A stretch of 20,078 nt of DNA from a virus. The stretch is taken from positions 1 to 20,078 of the IMG/VR virus record IMGVR_UViG_3300044568_001077; one strand, 5' to 3'. Position 1 is the first letter of the stretch; the number at the start of each line of letters is the position of its first letter. The notes beneath the pieces are model-generated. The model made no database searches and was not told the origin of the DNA. It worked only from the letters and a program-made list of their open reading frames with translations. This document shows, piece after piece, positions 1 through 8,109 of the stretch. A program made the translations under genes and the position numbers.

Positions 1-2056
1 TTGTTAATGGACTAATATTAACATTTCCTACACCAATTTGAGGACAAGATTCGATTAATGAAGTAATAACATTAAACCATTCACCATCTGTTGGATAATC
101 AAGTATACCCTCACTTGTATAAAAAACTTCAGATTTAACACAATCACCCACAGTAGTTCTCGCAGAGAATGTTGCCCCGGTTAAGATACAATTAGTATAC
201 CCATATTGAGTATTATTATATGTAATTAATTCATCATACCCTTCGTAAAAATATTGTCTTATACTTGACTCAATAATTATAGGCTCAGTAAAACTTCCAT
301 TACAAACATTATAATATCCTGTAGACCCTAACTCAATTGTACCACCAATAGGTTTCATTTTTCTTTTTGAACATCCCGCACTATCAACAATTCTAACCTC
401 ATAATTCCCCGGAGATAAATCCGGAATAGTCATTACCGTAGTACCAACAGTATCACCATCAAAATATAATGTAAAAGGAGGTGTCCCATTTGTTATAAAG
501 GCGGTAAGAGAACCATTATTATTAATAGAATCAACACCCAACAAATGAAAATCAATAGTATTTGAACTATCAATAGTAAAAGGGGTTGATTGATAACATA
601 ATAAGGCATCAGTAACACTTGCAACATAATCACCTGAATATACATTATTAAACGTATATGATGTGAGTGATGTTGTGATTGACTTTCCATTAATCTTGTA
701 TATGTAAGGTGGTGTACCACCCGATGTAATCTCTAATTTAACCGACCCATTACTACCATTACAAGTAGTCCCTGTAGTCGTAACAGTTAAATCATACACT
801 ACGGTATTATTAATTGTATAAGACCCTGTAAATACACAAGCAGCAGAACCTGAATCTGAAACGGTTAATGTATAAGTCCCCGATGATAAATTATCAAATT
901 TCCAAGTAGAACTGCTAGAAGGTATTTGACTTATAGTATCACCAATAGAATTAATTAACGTATAAGTATATGGTGGCATACCACCAAAAACGTTAATAGG
1001 TCCGATAACCCCGGTTAAATCATTACATTTAGAATTTTTAGTTTCTACAGACACGGTTGAAACTCCCATTGGAACTTGTAAACTAACTGATGAAGTAAAA
1101 TTACATAACCCCGCATCAGTAACTTGTATTGTAAAAAGACCTGAACTTAATCCTGAGAAAGTCACATTCCTATCAAATGTAATATTTGTAACTCCATTTG
1201 ACGCCGAATAATAAAATGGTGGTGTACCATCAAGTATTACTATAGTAACTTCTCCATCACTACTAAAACACGTTGGTTGAGTAACATACGTAGCCCCAAA
1301 AGACACAGGAGTTATTCGTCCAACAAAACCACTTTTACTTACACTACATCCTGTGCTATCAGTAACAATTACACTATAAGTCCCTGAAGGTAAATTAGAT
1401 ATAGAATTCCCAATACTACCATCAGACCATAAATAAGTGTATGGTGGATTACCTGTTAATCCTGAAATTAACATTTTTCCGGAATTAACTGAACATCCAG
1501 CATCATCTACAATATAGAACCCATAATCAATTGTAGTTGATTCTTTAACTATACAAGTTTCTGATTTTCCGGTACAACCACCACCGTCATTCGCAATCAC
1601 ATAATAAATACCATATGGTAGAGTTGTAAAAATAAATTCATTAGTATATGATTCTGCCGAAGCAACAAATCCCGTAGAAGCATCATATAAATTAAATGAT
1701 GGTGTTCCGTATATACTGCTAGTAGACGCAGTTATTGAACCGTTATTCCCACCACAAAGTGTATTTTCTACACCTATTATTGAAACACACGTCCCACTCG
1801 ATATAAAAATATTTACAGGCAGAATCGTGTTAATTGGTGAACAACTATCTATGATGTTAAACGTATACGTTCCCGCGGACAAACTTGTTTGACTATAAGT
1901 TAGACCACTCGCCCCTAAAGATGTTGTCCCGGTAAACGGTGATACCCATTGAATCGAAAAAGGTTCGGTACCAACGATATCTACGATAAATCCACCTGAA
2001 TTAGTATTAGTACAATCTCCGGTTATACTAGCGTTATATGTTAAATCACAAGCCAT
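1..2056 (-). CDS. SprB-repeat tail adhesin / fibre-like protein (partial, 3' end outside window)
   Basis: An open frame starts at ATG 2056-2054 and runs off the left edge without a stop, giving at least 685 residues. Residues about 15-570 are seven degenerate tandem repeats of roughly 60-75 residues. Each has a small-residue Gly-X-Pro-Pro-Tyr/Phe turn (for example GNPPYTYLW near 202 and GGTPPYIY near 446), a GTY-type strand and a closing TD.xGC element. This is the signature of SprB-type repeats (Ig-like/PKD-like folds) found in Bacteroidota surface adhesins. Most repeats open and close with a Cys (C188/C237, C263/C318, C344/C407, C432/C487). Residues 571-685 are a different, non-repeat domain. 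No signal peptide is visible. It lies 37 nt after the gpI-like baseplate gene, the usual place for a tail-fibre gene, so I infer a virion adhesin that contacts the host surface. The repeat assignment is by eye; the role is inferred. Confidence 0.75.
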   Translation of the reverse strand, partial: MACDLTYNASITGDCTNTNSGGFIVDIVGTEPFSIQWVSPFTGTTSLGASGLTYSQTSLSAGTYTFNIIDSCSPINTILPVNIFISSGTCVSIIGVENTLCGGNNGSITASTSSIYGTPSFNLYDASTGFVASAESYTNEFIFTTLPYGIYYVIANDGGGCTGKSETCIVKESTTIDYGFYIVDDAGCSVNSGKMLISGLTGNPPYTYLWSDGSIGNSISNLPSGTYSVIVTDSTGCSVSKSGFVGRITPVSFGATYVTQPTCFSSDGEVTIVILDGTPPFYYSASNGVTNITFDRNVTFSGLSSGLFTIQVTDAGLCNFTSSVSLQVPMGVSTVSVETKNSKCNDLTGVIGPINVFGGMPPYTYTLINSIGDTISQIPSSSSTWKFDNLSSGTYTLTVSDSGSAACVFTGSYTINNTVVYDLTVTTTGTTCNGSNGSVKLEITSGGTPPYIYKINGKSITTSLTSYTFNNVYSGDYVASVTDALLCYQSTPFTIDSSNTIDFHLLGVDSINNNGSLTAFITNGTPPFTLYFDGDTVGTTVMTIPDLSPGNYEVRIVDSAGCSKRKMKPIGGTIELGSTGYYNVCNGSFTEPIIIESSIRQYFYEGYDELITYNNTQYGYTNCILTGATFSARTTVGDCVKSEVFYTSEGILDYPTDGEWFNVITSLIESCPQIGVGNVNISPLT
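347..2014 (-). repeat. Seven tandem SprB-like protein repeats
   Basis: Repeat units in the encoded protein lie at about residues 15-88, 100-172, 186-246, 262-328, 343-416, 431-497 and 506-570. The DNA shows a recurring element on the plus strand reading roughly ggtggtgtacca (near 704, 1209 and, degenerate, 972), which encodes the Gly-Thr-Pro-Pro-Tyr turn. The units are strongly diverged, so this is an old duplication series and not a recent DNA repeat. The last unit (506-570) has lost the opening Cys and keeps only the closing one at C562; the first two units have lost the double proline (GTEPF, GTPSF). Confidence 0.75.
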
Positions 2057-2093
2057 TAATTATTTGTAAGTTATTCTAAAGTTTATTTTTATA

Positions 2094-5000
2094 TTATTCT
2101 TGACAGGACATAGTAAATTGTACACCCACCCTTATTTGTATTTTATCTATTATTGGTTTTGAGGAACAATTAATATTCCATATCCTAACTTTTGTTGGTG
2201 GGTCTCCCATATTTTGACCATCACTATATTCATAAGCATAATCATAACCTAAAGAAATTAACTGTGCTAAACTATCATCCAACGCAGTTTCCCAAAGAGA
2301 CACACAAGGAGAGCTACTATTAGATGTTTGAGTAACAGGTTCAGTACCACACGAAATAGAGTTATACCCTGTACCATTAAAGAACGGATATTGGATAATA
2401 TTAGACCCATTTATATTTATGTCAACAAACCATTCACTATTAGTCGTATTAACATTACACGATGCCGCCAATACAACACCAGACGCAGGATTTAACCAAT
2501 TATTAATTACACTTGCAAGAACATTGTTAAAGTTACCAAATTCTAAAACACTATCCGGATATCTATCACACAATTTTGACCAAACATTACAATCACTTAA
2601 ATAAATACTACCCGTAAATTTACAAGGTTTACAAAGAATTGGAACTAATTCACAACCTCGTTGTCTTCTCCACACAAATTTTTGTCTATGAAAAATAGAG
2701 TTCTCCAACTTAACACCCGTATTCCAAATAGTACTTGCAGGTATCATTTGTTCCACTAAACGAATCCAATAATCACCCATACCACTTACATACTCAATCA
2801 TTGTTTTGTATGTAAAGTTATCATTTTGAACCCCCACTAAAGATTCTGATTGTAAATAATTCCAATAAATTGACGATAATGTCGGATAACCACTTGTTCC
2901 ACCATCGGTTGCGTATTGTCTATTTCTAACATTAATAGTGTTTTTCCAAAATGTTTGAGCAAATTCAAAAAATGTTTGTTTTCTTGGTTCAGGATTAATT
3001 ACTGTTGAATCAACTCCCCCTCTATGTGGATATGCCGATATCGGGTCAGGATTACATCTTGTTGGTGCAACATACCCCAAACCTTGATTAGCAATTGGGA
3101 AATTATATTCTCTTGACATATACCAAACATCGTAAGACAACCCTTGTCCCGGATTCAAATATAAATCAACGTTTTTTACGTTAATAACTAAATCTTCACT
3201 ATCAGTAGTATATAATGAATTATACCCACCATCTAAATTACTTCTACTACCAATTTCAGTATCAACCCAAGTTTTATTATTATCTATAGCCGAACTTAAA
3301 GTATACCCTAAATTAGTAAATGGGAATGATTTATAAACATTTAAATATTCTTGTCCATAGGTAAATGGAGCCAATTTGGTTTGGTAGTTTGGATTTGAAC
3401 CTGTAAAAACACTATTAGTTAAATCAGGTTGTTCAGGTGACCTATGTTTTGGTGTTGACTCAAACCATCCACTACCCATTTGATAGTAATAGGTTTCAGA
3501 ATTAACCGGTGATTTAGGATAACCACTATCACTAATCGGATAATCACTTTTAGTTAAATCAACACTTTCAAGAACTGAGGTTGTTGTAAACCCTGAATAT
3601 TTAACCCCCTGAATAGTAAAAGTATATCCCCCATCTAAAGTAGGTAATGTTCTATTATACGTACCCCCTGATATACTAGCATATTGTGAGTTAAAATCTG
3701 ATATATTAATTTTTTGGTCAGCCAAATAAATATATTCATTAAACTCAACTAAAGCATCCGGAGCACCAATTAATCTCATTAAAGTTTCAATAGATTTTCT
3801 AGTTCCTTTTGATTTGAATAAATAAGCCGAATTAAGAACTAAATTTTTATAATATTGGTAATTTAATTCATCAGGTGTTTGGGATTGTCCCACCCCACTA
3901 AATGCGGATTTATCTACATTTTTTTGACCAAAAACCGACCCTAAAAAGTCGTCATTAGTTATCGGTGACATATTTGTTGACCATCCTAATGTTTGAGATA
4001 AATTCTTCAATAATTGTGACGGAATATCATTACCGGTATTATAATTAACCGAGTTCATATACGCTAAACCATTAATGAATTTTTTAGTCTCATCAAAACT
4101 TCTACCATATATTTGTAGTATCTTTTCAATCTTTTGGTCTGACGTATCAAATTCTTTAAGAGAATCTGTAGTTAAAAATCTTGACACTAGATTAGTTTGA
4201 TATCCATCAAAATTAACACTAATTTCATTTAATGTTGTAAGATAAGTTGTGAAAGAATTTGTTAAAATATCTAAATTCCAACCACCATATAAAGGCCAAG
4301 TAACTAATTTATTTTGAATATAAAATGAACCATCATCATTTTCATTTGGTACCTGAAAAGTCGCAGTGTAAATTGGTACTACATTTCTATTTAACAAGAA
4401 TCTTTGAACCTCATCTAAATCTTCATTAAAAACTCTATTAACTTGGTAATCATTTGGTCTAATAACTAAATCATCATAAGTTTCCGTTAACCCTGAAAAA
4501 ACATTACCATTTATGTATAACGTAAGAGTCCCCGTAGTTAATGATGTTGTCGGTATAATATAAGTAACATCATAACCAATACCACCTAAAAATAAGGAGT
4601 ATTTAGTAAATTCTTTGGTCATATTTCTCAATGGAGAAACTTGAACTTCCCTTAACTCTAAATTTCTTGTAGCATTAACTGTAAAATCAACATCAAAAGG
4701 GTTTCTAATTCTTGAAATATTTAAATCAATACTTGTTTCGTTAGTTATTGGGTCATAAGAAATATTTGTTGCAGTTGCACCCGTTAAATAGTTTTCATCC
4801 ATAAAGCTAACTTCTAAAGCTGCCGGGAATTTACTAATAATGGTTTCAACAGACGTTGAGATTCTCTTAACCATTGAACCATATGAAGTAAAATTAGTTA
4901 CTTGAGTTAAATCAAAATTAGGATAAACTTTAAAATTATTTTCAAAAATAGCTCTTGATTGGGCAACACTATTAACACCCAAATTTTCTAAATTAATAGG

Positions 5001-5180
5001 ATTAGAAAACGCACCTGTGGTAAAAGTTCTATTTGATTTTTCAGTAATCCCGGTAGTAAACTCAAAATTACCTTGCGTTAAACCACCTCCAGCAACTAAT
5101 TGGAATCCAACTAAATTATCTGAGAATGTACCCGCACCTGTTGCCGGTTGTGGTGGACACGTAAATTTTTCTGTAGCCAT
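2094..5180 (-). CDS. Large baseplate protein with gpI / gp7-like region
   Basis: A 1028-residue protein whose ATG overlaps the preceding stop as TAATG. Residues about 330-480 resemble the tail protein I (P2 gpI, T4 gp7-like) core. A helical segment (KIEKILQIYGRSFDETKKF, 350-368) is followed near 443-473 by a YYKNLVLNSAYLFKSKGTRK-type motif leading into a short helix and IGAP. The pattern of a long helix, then K(S/T)KGTR, then a helix with a Leu/Ile-Gly end is common in baseplate proteins that bridge wedge to fibre. Near 809-842 is a second notable motif, IPASTIW followed by HRQKFVWRRQRG. After it the tail is Cys-rich, with about ten Cys between 843 and 1027, including CKPC at 850-853. The N-terminal 300 residues look beta-rich and are not recognised. 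The position before the adhesin gene supports a baseplate-to-fibre connector. The family call is moderately sure. Confidence 0.6.
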   Translation of the reverse strand: MATEKFTCPPQPATGAGTFSDNLVGFQLVAGGGLTQGNFEFTTGITEKSNRTFTTGAFSNPINLENLGVNSVAQSRAIFENNFKVYPNFDLTQVTNFTSYGSMVKRISTSVETIISKFPAALEVSFMDENYLTGATATNISYDPITNETSIDLNISRIRNPFDVDFTVNATRNLELREVQVSPLRNMTKEFTKYSLFLGGIGYDVTYIIPTTSLTTGTLTLYINGNVFSGLTETYDDLVIRPNDYQVNRVFNEDLDEVQRFLLNRNVVPIYTATFQVPNENDDGSFYIQNKLVTWPLYGGWNLDILTNSFTTYLTTLNEISVNFDGYQTNLVSRFLTTDSLKEFDTSDQKIEKILQIYGRSFDETKKFINGLAYMNSVNYNTGNDIPSQLLKNLSQTLGWSTNMSPITNDDFLGSVFGQKNVDKSAFSGVGQSQTPDELNYQYYKNLVLNSAYLFKSKGTRKSIETLMRLIGAPDALVEFNEYIYLADQKINISDFNSQYASISGGTYNRTLPTLDGGYTFTIQGVKYSGFTTTSVLESVDLTKSDYPISDSGYPKSPVNSETYYYQMGSGWFESTPKHRSPEQPDLTNSVFTGSNPNYQTKLAPFTYGQEYLNVYKSFPFTNLGYTLSSAIDNNKTWVDTEIGSRSNLDGGYNSLYTTDSEDLVINVKNVDLYLNPGQGLSYDVWYMSREYNFPIANQGLGYVAPTRCNPDPISAYPHRGGVDSTVINPEPRKQTFFEFAQTFWKNTINVRNRQYATDGGTSGYPTLSSIYWNYLQSESLVGVQNDNFTYKTMIEYVSGMGDYWIRLVEQMIPASTIWNTGVKLENSIFHRQKFVWRRQRGCELVPILCKPCKFTGSIYLSDCNVWSKLCDRYPDSVLEFGNFNNVLASVINNWLNPASGVVLAASCNVNTTNSEWFVDININGSNIIQYPFFNGTGYNSISCGTEPVTQTSNSSSPCVSLWETALDDSLAQLISLGYDYAYEYSDGQNMGDPPTKVRIWNINCSSKPIIDKIQIRVGVQFTMSCQE

Positions 5181-6088
5181 TATTGAGTTATATTTGTAAA
5201 GTTTTTACTAAAATCTATATTATTACCTCTGTCTTGTCTAACCTCATATAATAACTCATTAAATTGGTCTCTAATCTCATATAAGTTGTATTGTTTGTAT
5301 ATGTTATTAGCGTTATCGTATAATGTGTAGATACCATCATCAATTGATTTGGTTTGATTACCATATAAAGCAATTGCCAATGTTGAGAAATCGTGTTCTC
5401 CAATTTCAATATCCAAAGTTATTGGATTAAAGAAAGTATTGGTAATAATCACATTTTGATTTGGTTGTCCAATATATGGGGTCGCATTTGGCTTATTTGT
5501 TGGTGCCGATGACGGAGTTAATGTACAGAATAATAAATTTGTATTATTATCACTATATTTGTATCTTATCGCTTTTTGTGATGAGTTTGTTAAATTTTGA
5601 ACAACTGGCTCACAAAAGAATGATGACGTAATAATCCTAAAAAAGTTTGGTATTTTAGTTCCATCAGAATTTAAATATTCAATTCTAAATCCAACTAACC
5701 CCTGATTAACAAATTTATTTCTAAAATTTGCCGGTACAGAATTTAAGTCAAAAATTAAACCTTTAACATTAGGGAGAGCGGATAGAACACCACAATCTAA
5801 TATTGTGGCTCTAATTTGAACGGGTCTAATAAATAAAGTATAAATACCAATTTGGTTAAATTGTTCTGCAGGTAGTTTTAAATTATATAAACCACCTAAT
5901 ATCTCAATACCATTGTTTACACCTGTGGTATCATTATTATAGTAAGGTCTTAAAATAGACAACGCATCCAACTTTGTTAACACAAAATTATCTGTCTCAT
6001 CTCTTGATGGTGTATAATTTAAAATTATCTCAACATCTTCCGGACTTACATCCGCCGGTCTTATTGTTCCATATGTTCCTGTCGCCAT
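5180..6088 (-). CDS. Putative baseplate/tail structural protein, 302 aa
   Basis: I do not recognise a family. The protein is 302 residues, with no signal peptide or membrane segment. Residues 1-50 read like an assembly arm (MATGTYGTIRPADVSPEDVEI followed by a helix with charged ends). The middle is beta-rich with sparse Cys (near 98, 159 and 188), and the C-terminus from about 225 (ITLDIEIGEHDF) to 295 has alternating polar/aromatic strands and a final helix containing YNLYEIRDQFNELLYEVRQD. It is packed between two structural genes, 1 nt after the upstream stop and sharing one base with the downstream start (TAATG), so coupled translation and a structural role are likely. The ATG is used; the upstream bases are A/T-rich with no convincing Shine-Dalgarno sequence. 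Confidence 0.6.
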   Translation of the reverse strand: MATGTYGTIRPADVSPEDVEIILNYTPSRDETDNFVLTKLDALSILRPYYNNDTTGVNNGIEILGGLYNLKLPAEQFNQIGIYTLFIRPVQIRATILDCGVLSALPNVKGLIFDLNSVPANFRNKFVNQGLVGFRIEYLNSDGTKIPNFFRIITSSFFCEPVVQNLTNSSQKAIRYKYSDNNTNLLFCTLTPSSAPTNKPNATPYIGQPNQNVIITNTFFNPITLDIEIGEHDFSTLAIALYGNQTKSIDDGIYTLYDNANNIYKQYNLYEIRDQFNELLYEVRQDRGNNIDFSKNFTNITQ

Positions 6089-6089
6089 A

Positions 6090-7253
6090 TTATATACTAT
6101 TATTTACATTAAAAAATTTATATCCGTATTTGACCAAATCTCCTACGTTGTCAACCTCACCCAATCTTTCAACTCTCTCAAGAGCTGAGTTCTTTCCTCT
6201 CTCAATAAATATATTGGATTGCACTTCTGCCTCGTCAATTATGTTCATTAATAAATCATTTTTTACAATTGGTTGACAAACTAACATATCAGACGTTAAT
6301 CCTGATGATTTTACAACAAAAAGAGTTTTTCCATCCGAATAATCATAGTAATCAATACCATTAATTGTATAGGCAGTATATAATCCATCTGCACTAACTC
6401 CTGAATACGTACCAATCATACCTGTATTCCCCGTTACTTGAGTACCCGTTTTATATAGTGTTGTACCATATTGTTTCAAATCACTTAATGACGATGTCGT
6501 ATATCCCGTAATTAAAAATGGAATATTAGTAATTGGATTAAATAAATTAATATCATTTAAAGTAGCTTCACAACTTGAATCACCACTGAATATGTAATCA
6601 TATGACAATAATGTATTGGACCAATTACCACCCGCCGGTTGAAAATAAGCGGTTCCTTTAGGATTTGAAATTGTTGTACCCGTAAATGGGGGGTTGATTG
6701 TTTTTGTTATTATATTTGTACCCCAAGGACTCATACCTGACAGAGTAATTGTATATGCGGTAGAATTAGTATAATTATGATACATAGATGTTGATGTCAC
6801 CGCACTAACTTGTCCATCACCCCAATCAATCTTGTATGTTGAAAATTCTAAATACTTTTTAAACTCGATGTCGGACGTATTATGAAAATAACACCTATAA
6901 GGATTAATACTATTACCCGAAAAGATAAAATTTAACATCGTATCTTGTTGTAAAACCATCCCATCAAACACCGAATAATATCCGACATCAACAGTAGTTT
7001 CAGTTAACAATATCGGAATAGTTAATCCGGTTAATAATGACGCACCATTAGTACCACCTGACAATACTTCTGTCATTGACGAATACACATAAGAAGTACC
7101 TGTTAAATCAATTTTAAAAGTCTCAGCAGGAATTATACAACATTTGTTAATTATTCCGGTTCCGGTTATTGTACCCGCGTTGTATCTGACGTTAAAAATG
7201 TCTCCACTAATAAACTCAGGCGATATTTTAATACGATAATCTCTTTCAGTCAT
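6090..7253 (-). CDS. Structural protein with PKD-like domain, 387 aa
   Basis: A 387-residue protein, ATG start, 1 nt after the preceding stop. Residues about 125-190 look like a PKD (Ig-like) domain: YKIDWGDG at 140-147, then YHNY at 158-161 and AYTITLSG at 166-173, which is the WGDG...H.Y...YTVTL pattern of PKD folds. The first 110 residues are beta-rich with an adjacent Cys pair (C38-C39). The C-terminus (about 335-387) is different: a charged helix (IFIERGKNSALERVERLGEV) followed by a short GDLVKYGYKFF segment. That looks like a docking element to a neighbouring baseplate protein. PKD domains are common in Bacteroidota surface and phage fibre proteins, where they act as spacers or carbohydrate-contacting modules. 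The exact role in the particle is unknown. Confidence 0.65.
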   Translation of the reverse strand: MTERDYRIKISPEFISGDIFNVRYNAGTITGTGIINKCCIIPAETFKIDLTGTSYVYSSMTEVLSGGTNGASLLTGLTIPILLTETTVDVGYYSVFDGMVLQQDTMLNFIFSGNSINPYRCYFHNTSDIEFKKYLEFSTYKIDWGDGQVSAVTSTSMYHNYTNSTAYTITLSGMSPWGTNIITKTINPPFTGTTISNPKGTAYFQPAGGNWSNTLLSYDYIFSGDSSCEATLNDINLFNPITNIPFLITGYTTSSLSDLKQYGTTLYKTGTQVTGNTGMIGTYSGVSADGLYTAYTINGIDYYDYSDGKTLFVVKSSGLTSDMLVCQPIVKNDLLMNIIDEAEVQSNIFIERGKNSALERVERLGEVDNVGDLVKYGYKFFNVNNSI

Positions 7254-7254
7254 A

Positions 7255-8109
7255 TTACGGATTTATATACTCATACCATTTTATTGAACTTGTCGTCCCA
7301 ACTCTATTATTATTATCCCAAACTTCATATGTTTTTTCATCATAACTTAATCTAACCTCATAGTAGAAATAATCTTCAGGGTTGAATCTGAACTTTGATG
7401 GTATCTCACTTTGAGGTGTATTTGTCATTTTAACGAAAATCCCTAATCTAGCATCAAAAAATTTTGCCGTCATATAAAATTTACTAATGTCTAAGAATTT
7501 TGTGTTTCTTAACCAATATAAAAAGAACCCCTCTTTGTCACCAACATAATCTAATTTAAATGACGGTATTTTAATATTAACAGATGGTTTATATGAACTA
7601 GTTATTCCTGTAACGGTATATCCTTGTTGAACAGGGATTATTACCGTAAAATAATTAGTTTGAGTAATGGTATCTTTACTATCATAAAAATCCAATTTGA
7701 AAAAAGATTTAGTAAATGGTTTAACATAATAATATATATCTATAACGGTAAACCCCTCAGGGATATAACTAGTCACCCAATAACTTGAATTAGTTGTTGA
7801 ATTTTGAACATCATTTGACGGGTTAGCCGGAACCAAATAATCTATTCCCCCATCACTATTAGTCGTTGGTATACCAAAAAAATGAAAATCATATTTAATA
7901 TCCGTTTTTGTTTCGTTATCGTATGGTGCGTGAGCAAACCTTAAAATCTCAAAATCCCCCGGAAATCCAATTACGTCCTCAATAACATTTTGTTGATATT
8001 CCTCAACAGCACTATCTTGACCAAGAAAATCCCATTTAATTTCAATTGGTATGTTGATATATTTGTCGTCACCTTTTGGTAAGGTAAATTTATAACTATT
8101 ATTATTCAC
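7255..8109 (-). CDS. Putative baseplate structural protein, 284 aa (GTG start)
   Basis: Function not recognised. The start is GTG at 8109-8107 inside the last codons of the upstream gene (TGTGAATAA), giving an 8-nt overlap. An in-frame TAA at 8121-8119 leaves only ACG, ATT and GTG as candidates, so GTG is the only canonical choice. The protein has 284 residues, with no membrane segment and almost no Cys. The N-terminus is Lys/Asn-rich. The second half (about 185-284) has a dense aromatic beta pattern with FFLYWLRNTKFLDISKFY, then KFRFNPEDYFYYEVRL, then a WYEYINP end. Such aromatic beta-strands are usual in phage baseplate and fibre subunits. Tight coupling to both neighbours suggests it is made in step with the 633-aa protein and assembles with it; that is inference. 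Confidence 0.6.
   Translation of the reverse strand: MNNNSYKFTLPKGDDKYINIPIEIKWDFLGQDSAVEEYQQNVIEDVIGFPGDFEILRFAHAPYDNETKTDIKYDFHFFGIPTTNSDGGIDYLVPANPSNDVQNSTTNSSYWVTSYIPEGFTVIDIYYYVKPFTKSFFKLDFYDSKDTITQTNYFTVIIPVQQGYTVTGITSSYKPSVNIKIPSFKLDYVGDKEGFFLYWLRNTKFLDISKFYMTAKFFDARLGIFVKMTNTPQSEIPSKFRFNPEDYFYYEVRLSYDEKTYEVWDNNNRVGTTSSIKWYEYINP

Noticed and set aside
493-720. 75-aa minus-strand reading frame
   Set aside because: It overlaps the SprB-repeat gene in a different frame, is composed of low-complexity Leu/Ile/Val, and has no independent support.
2057-2093. Promoter before the adhesin gene
   Set aside because: Only 37 A/T-rich nt, with no recognised -7 or -33 element; transcription is more likely by readthrough.
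2419-2604. Short plus-strand reading frame
   Set aside because: Antisense to the well-supported 1028-aa gene; no leader or family signal.
2094-5180. T4 gp7 identity by length alone (1028 compared with about 1032 residues)
   Set aside because: Length agreement is no proof; I kept only the gpI/gp7-like core region as support.
5974-6276. 100-aa plus-strand reading frame
   Set aside because: Antisense across two coupled structural genes; its residues are a leucine/serine-rich shadow.
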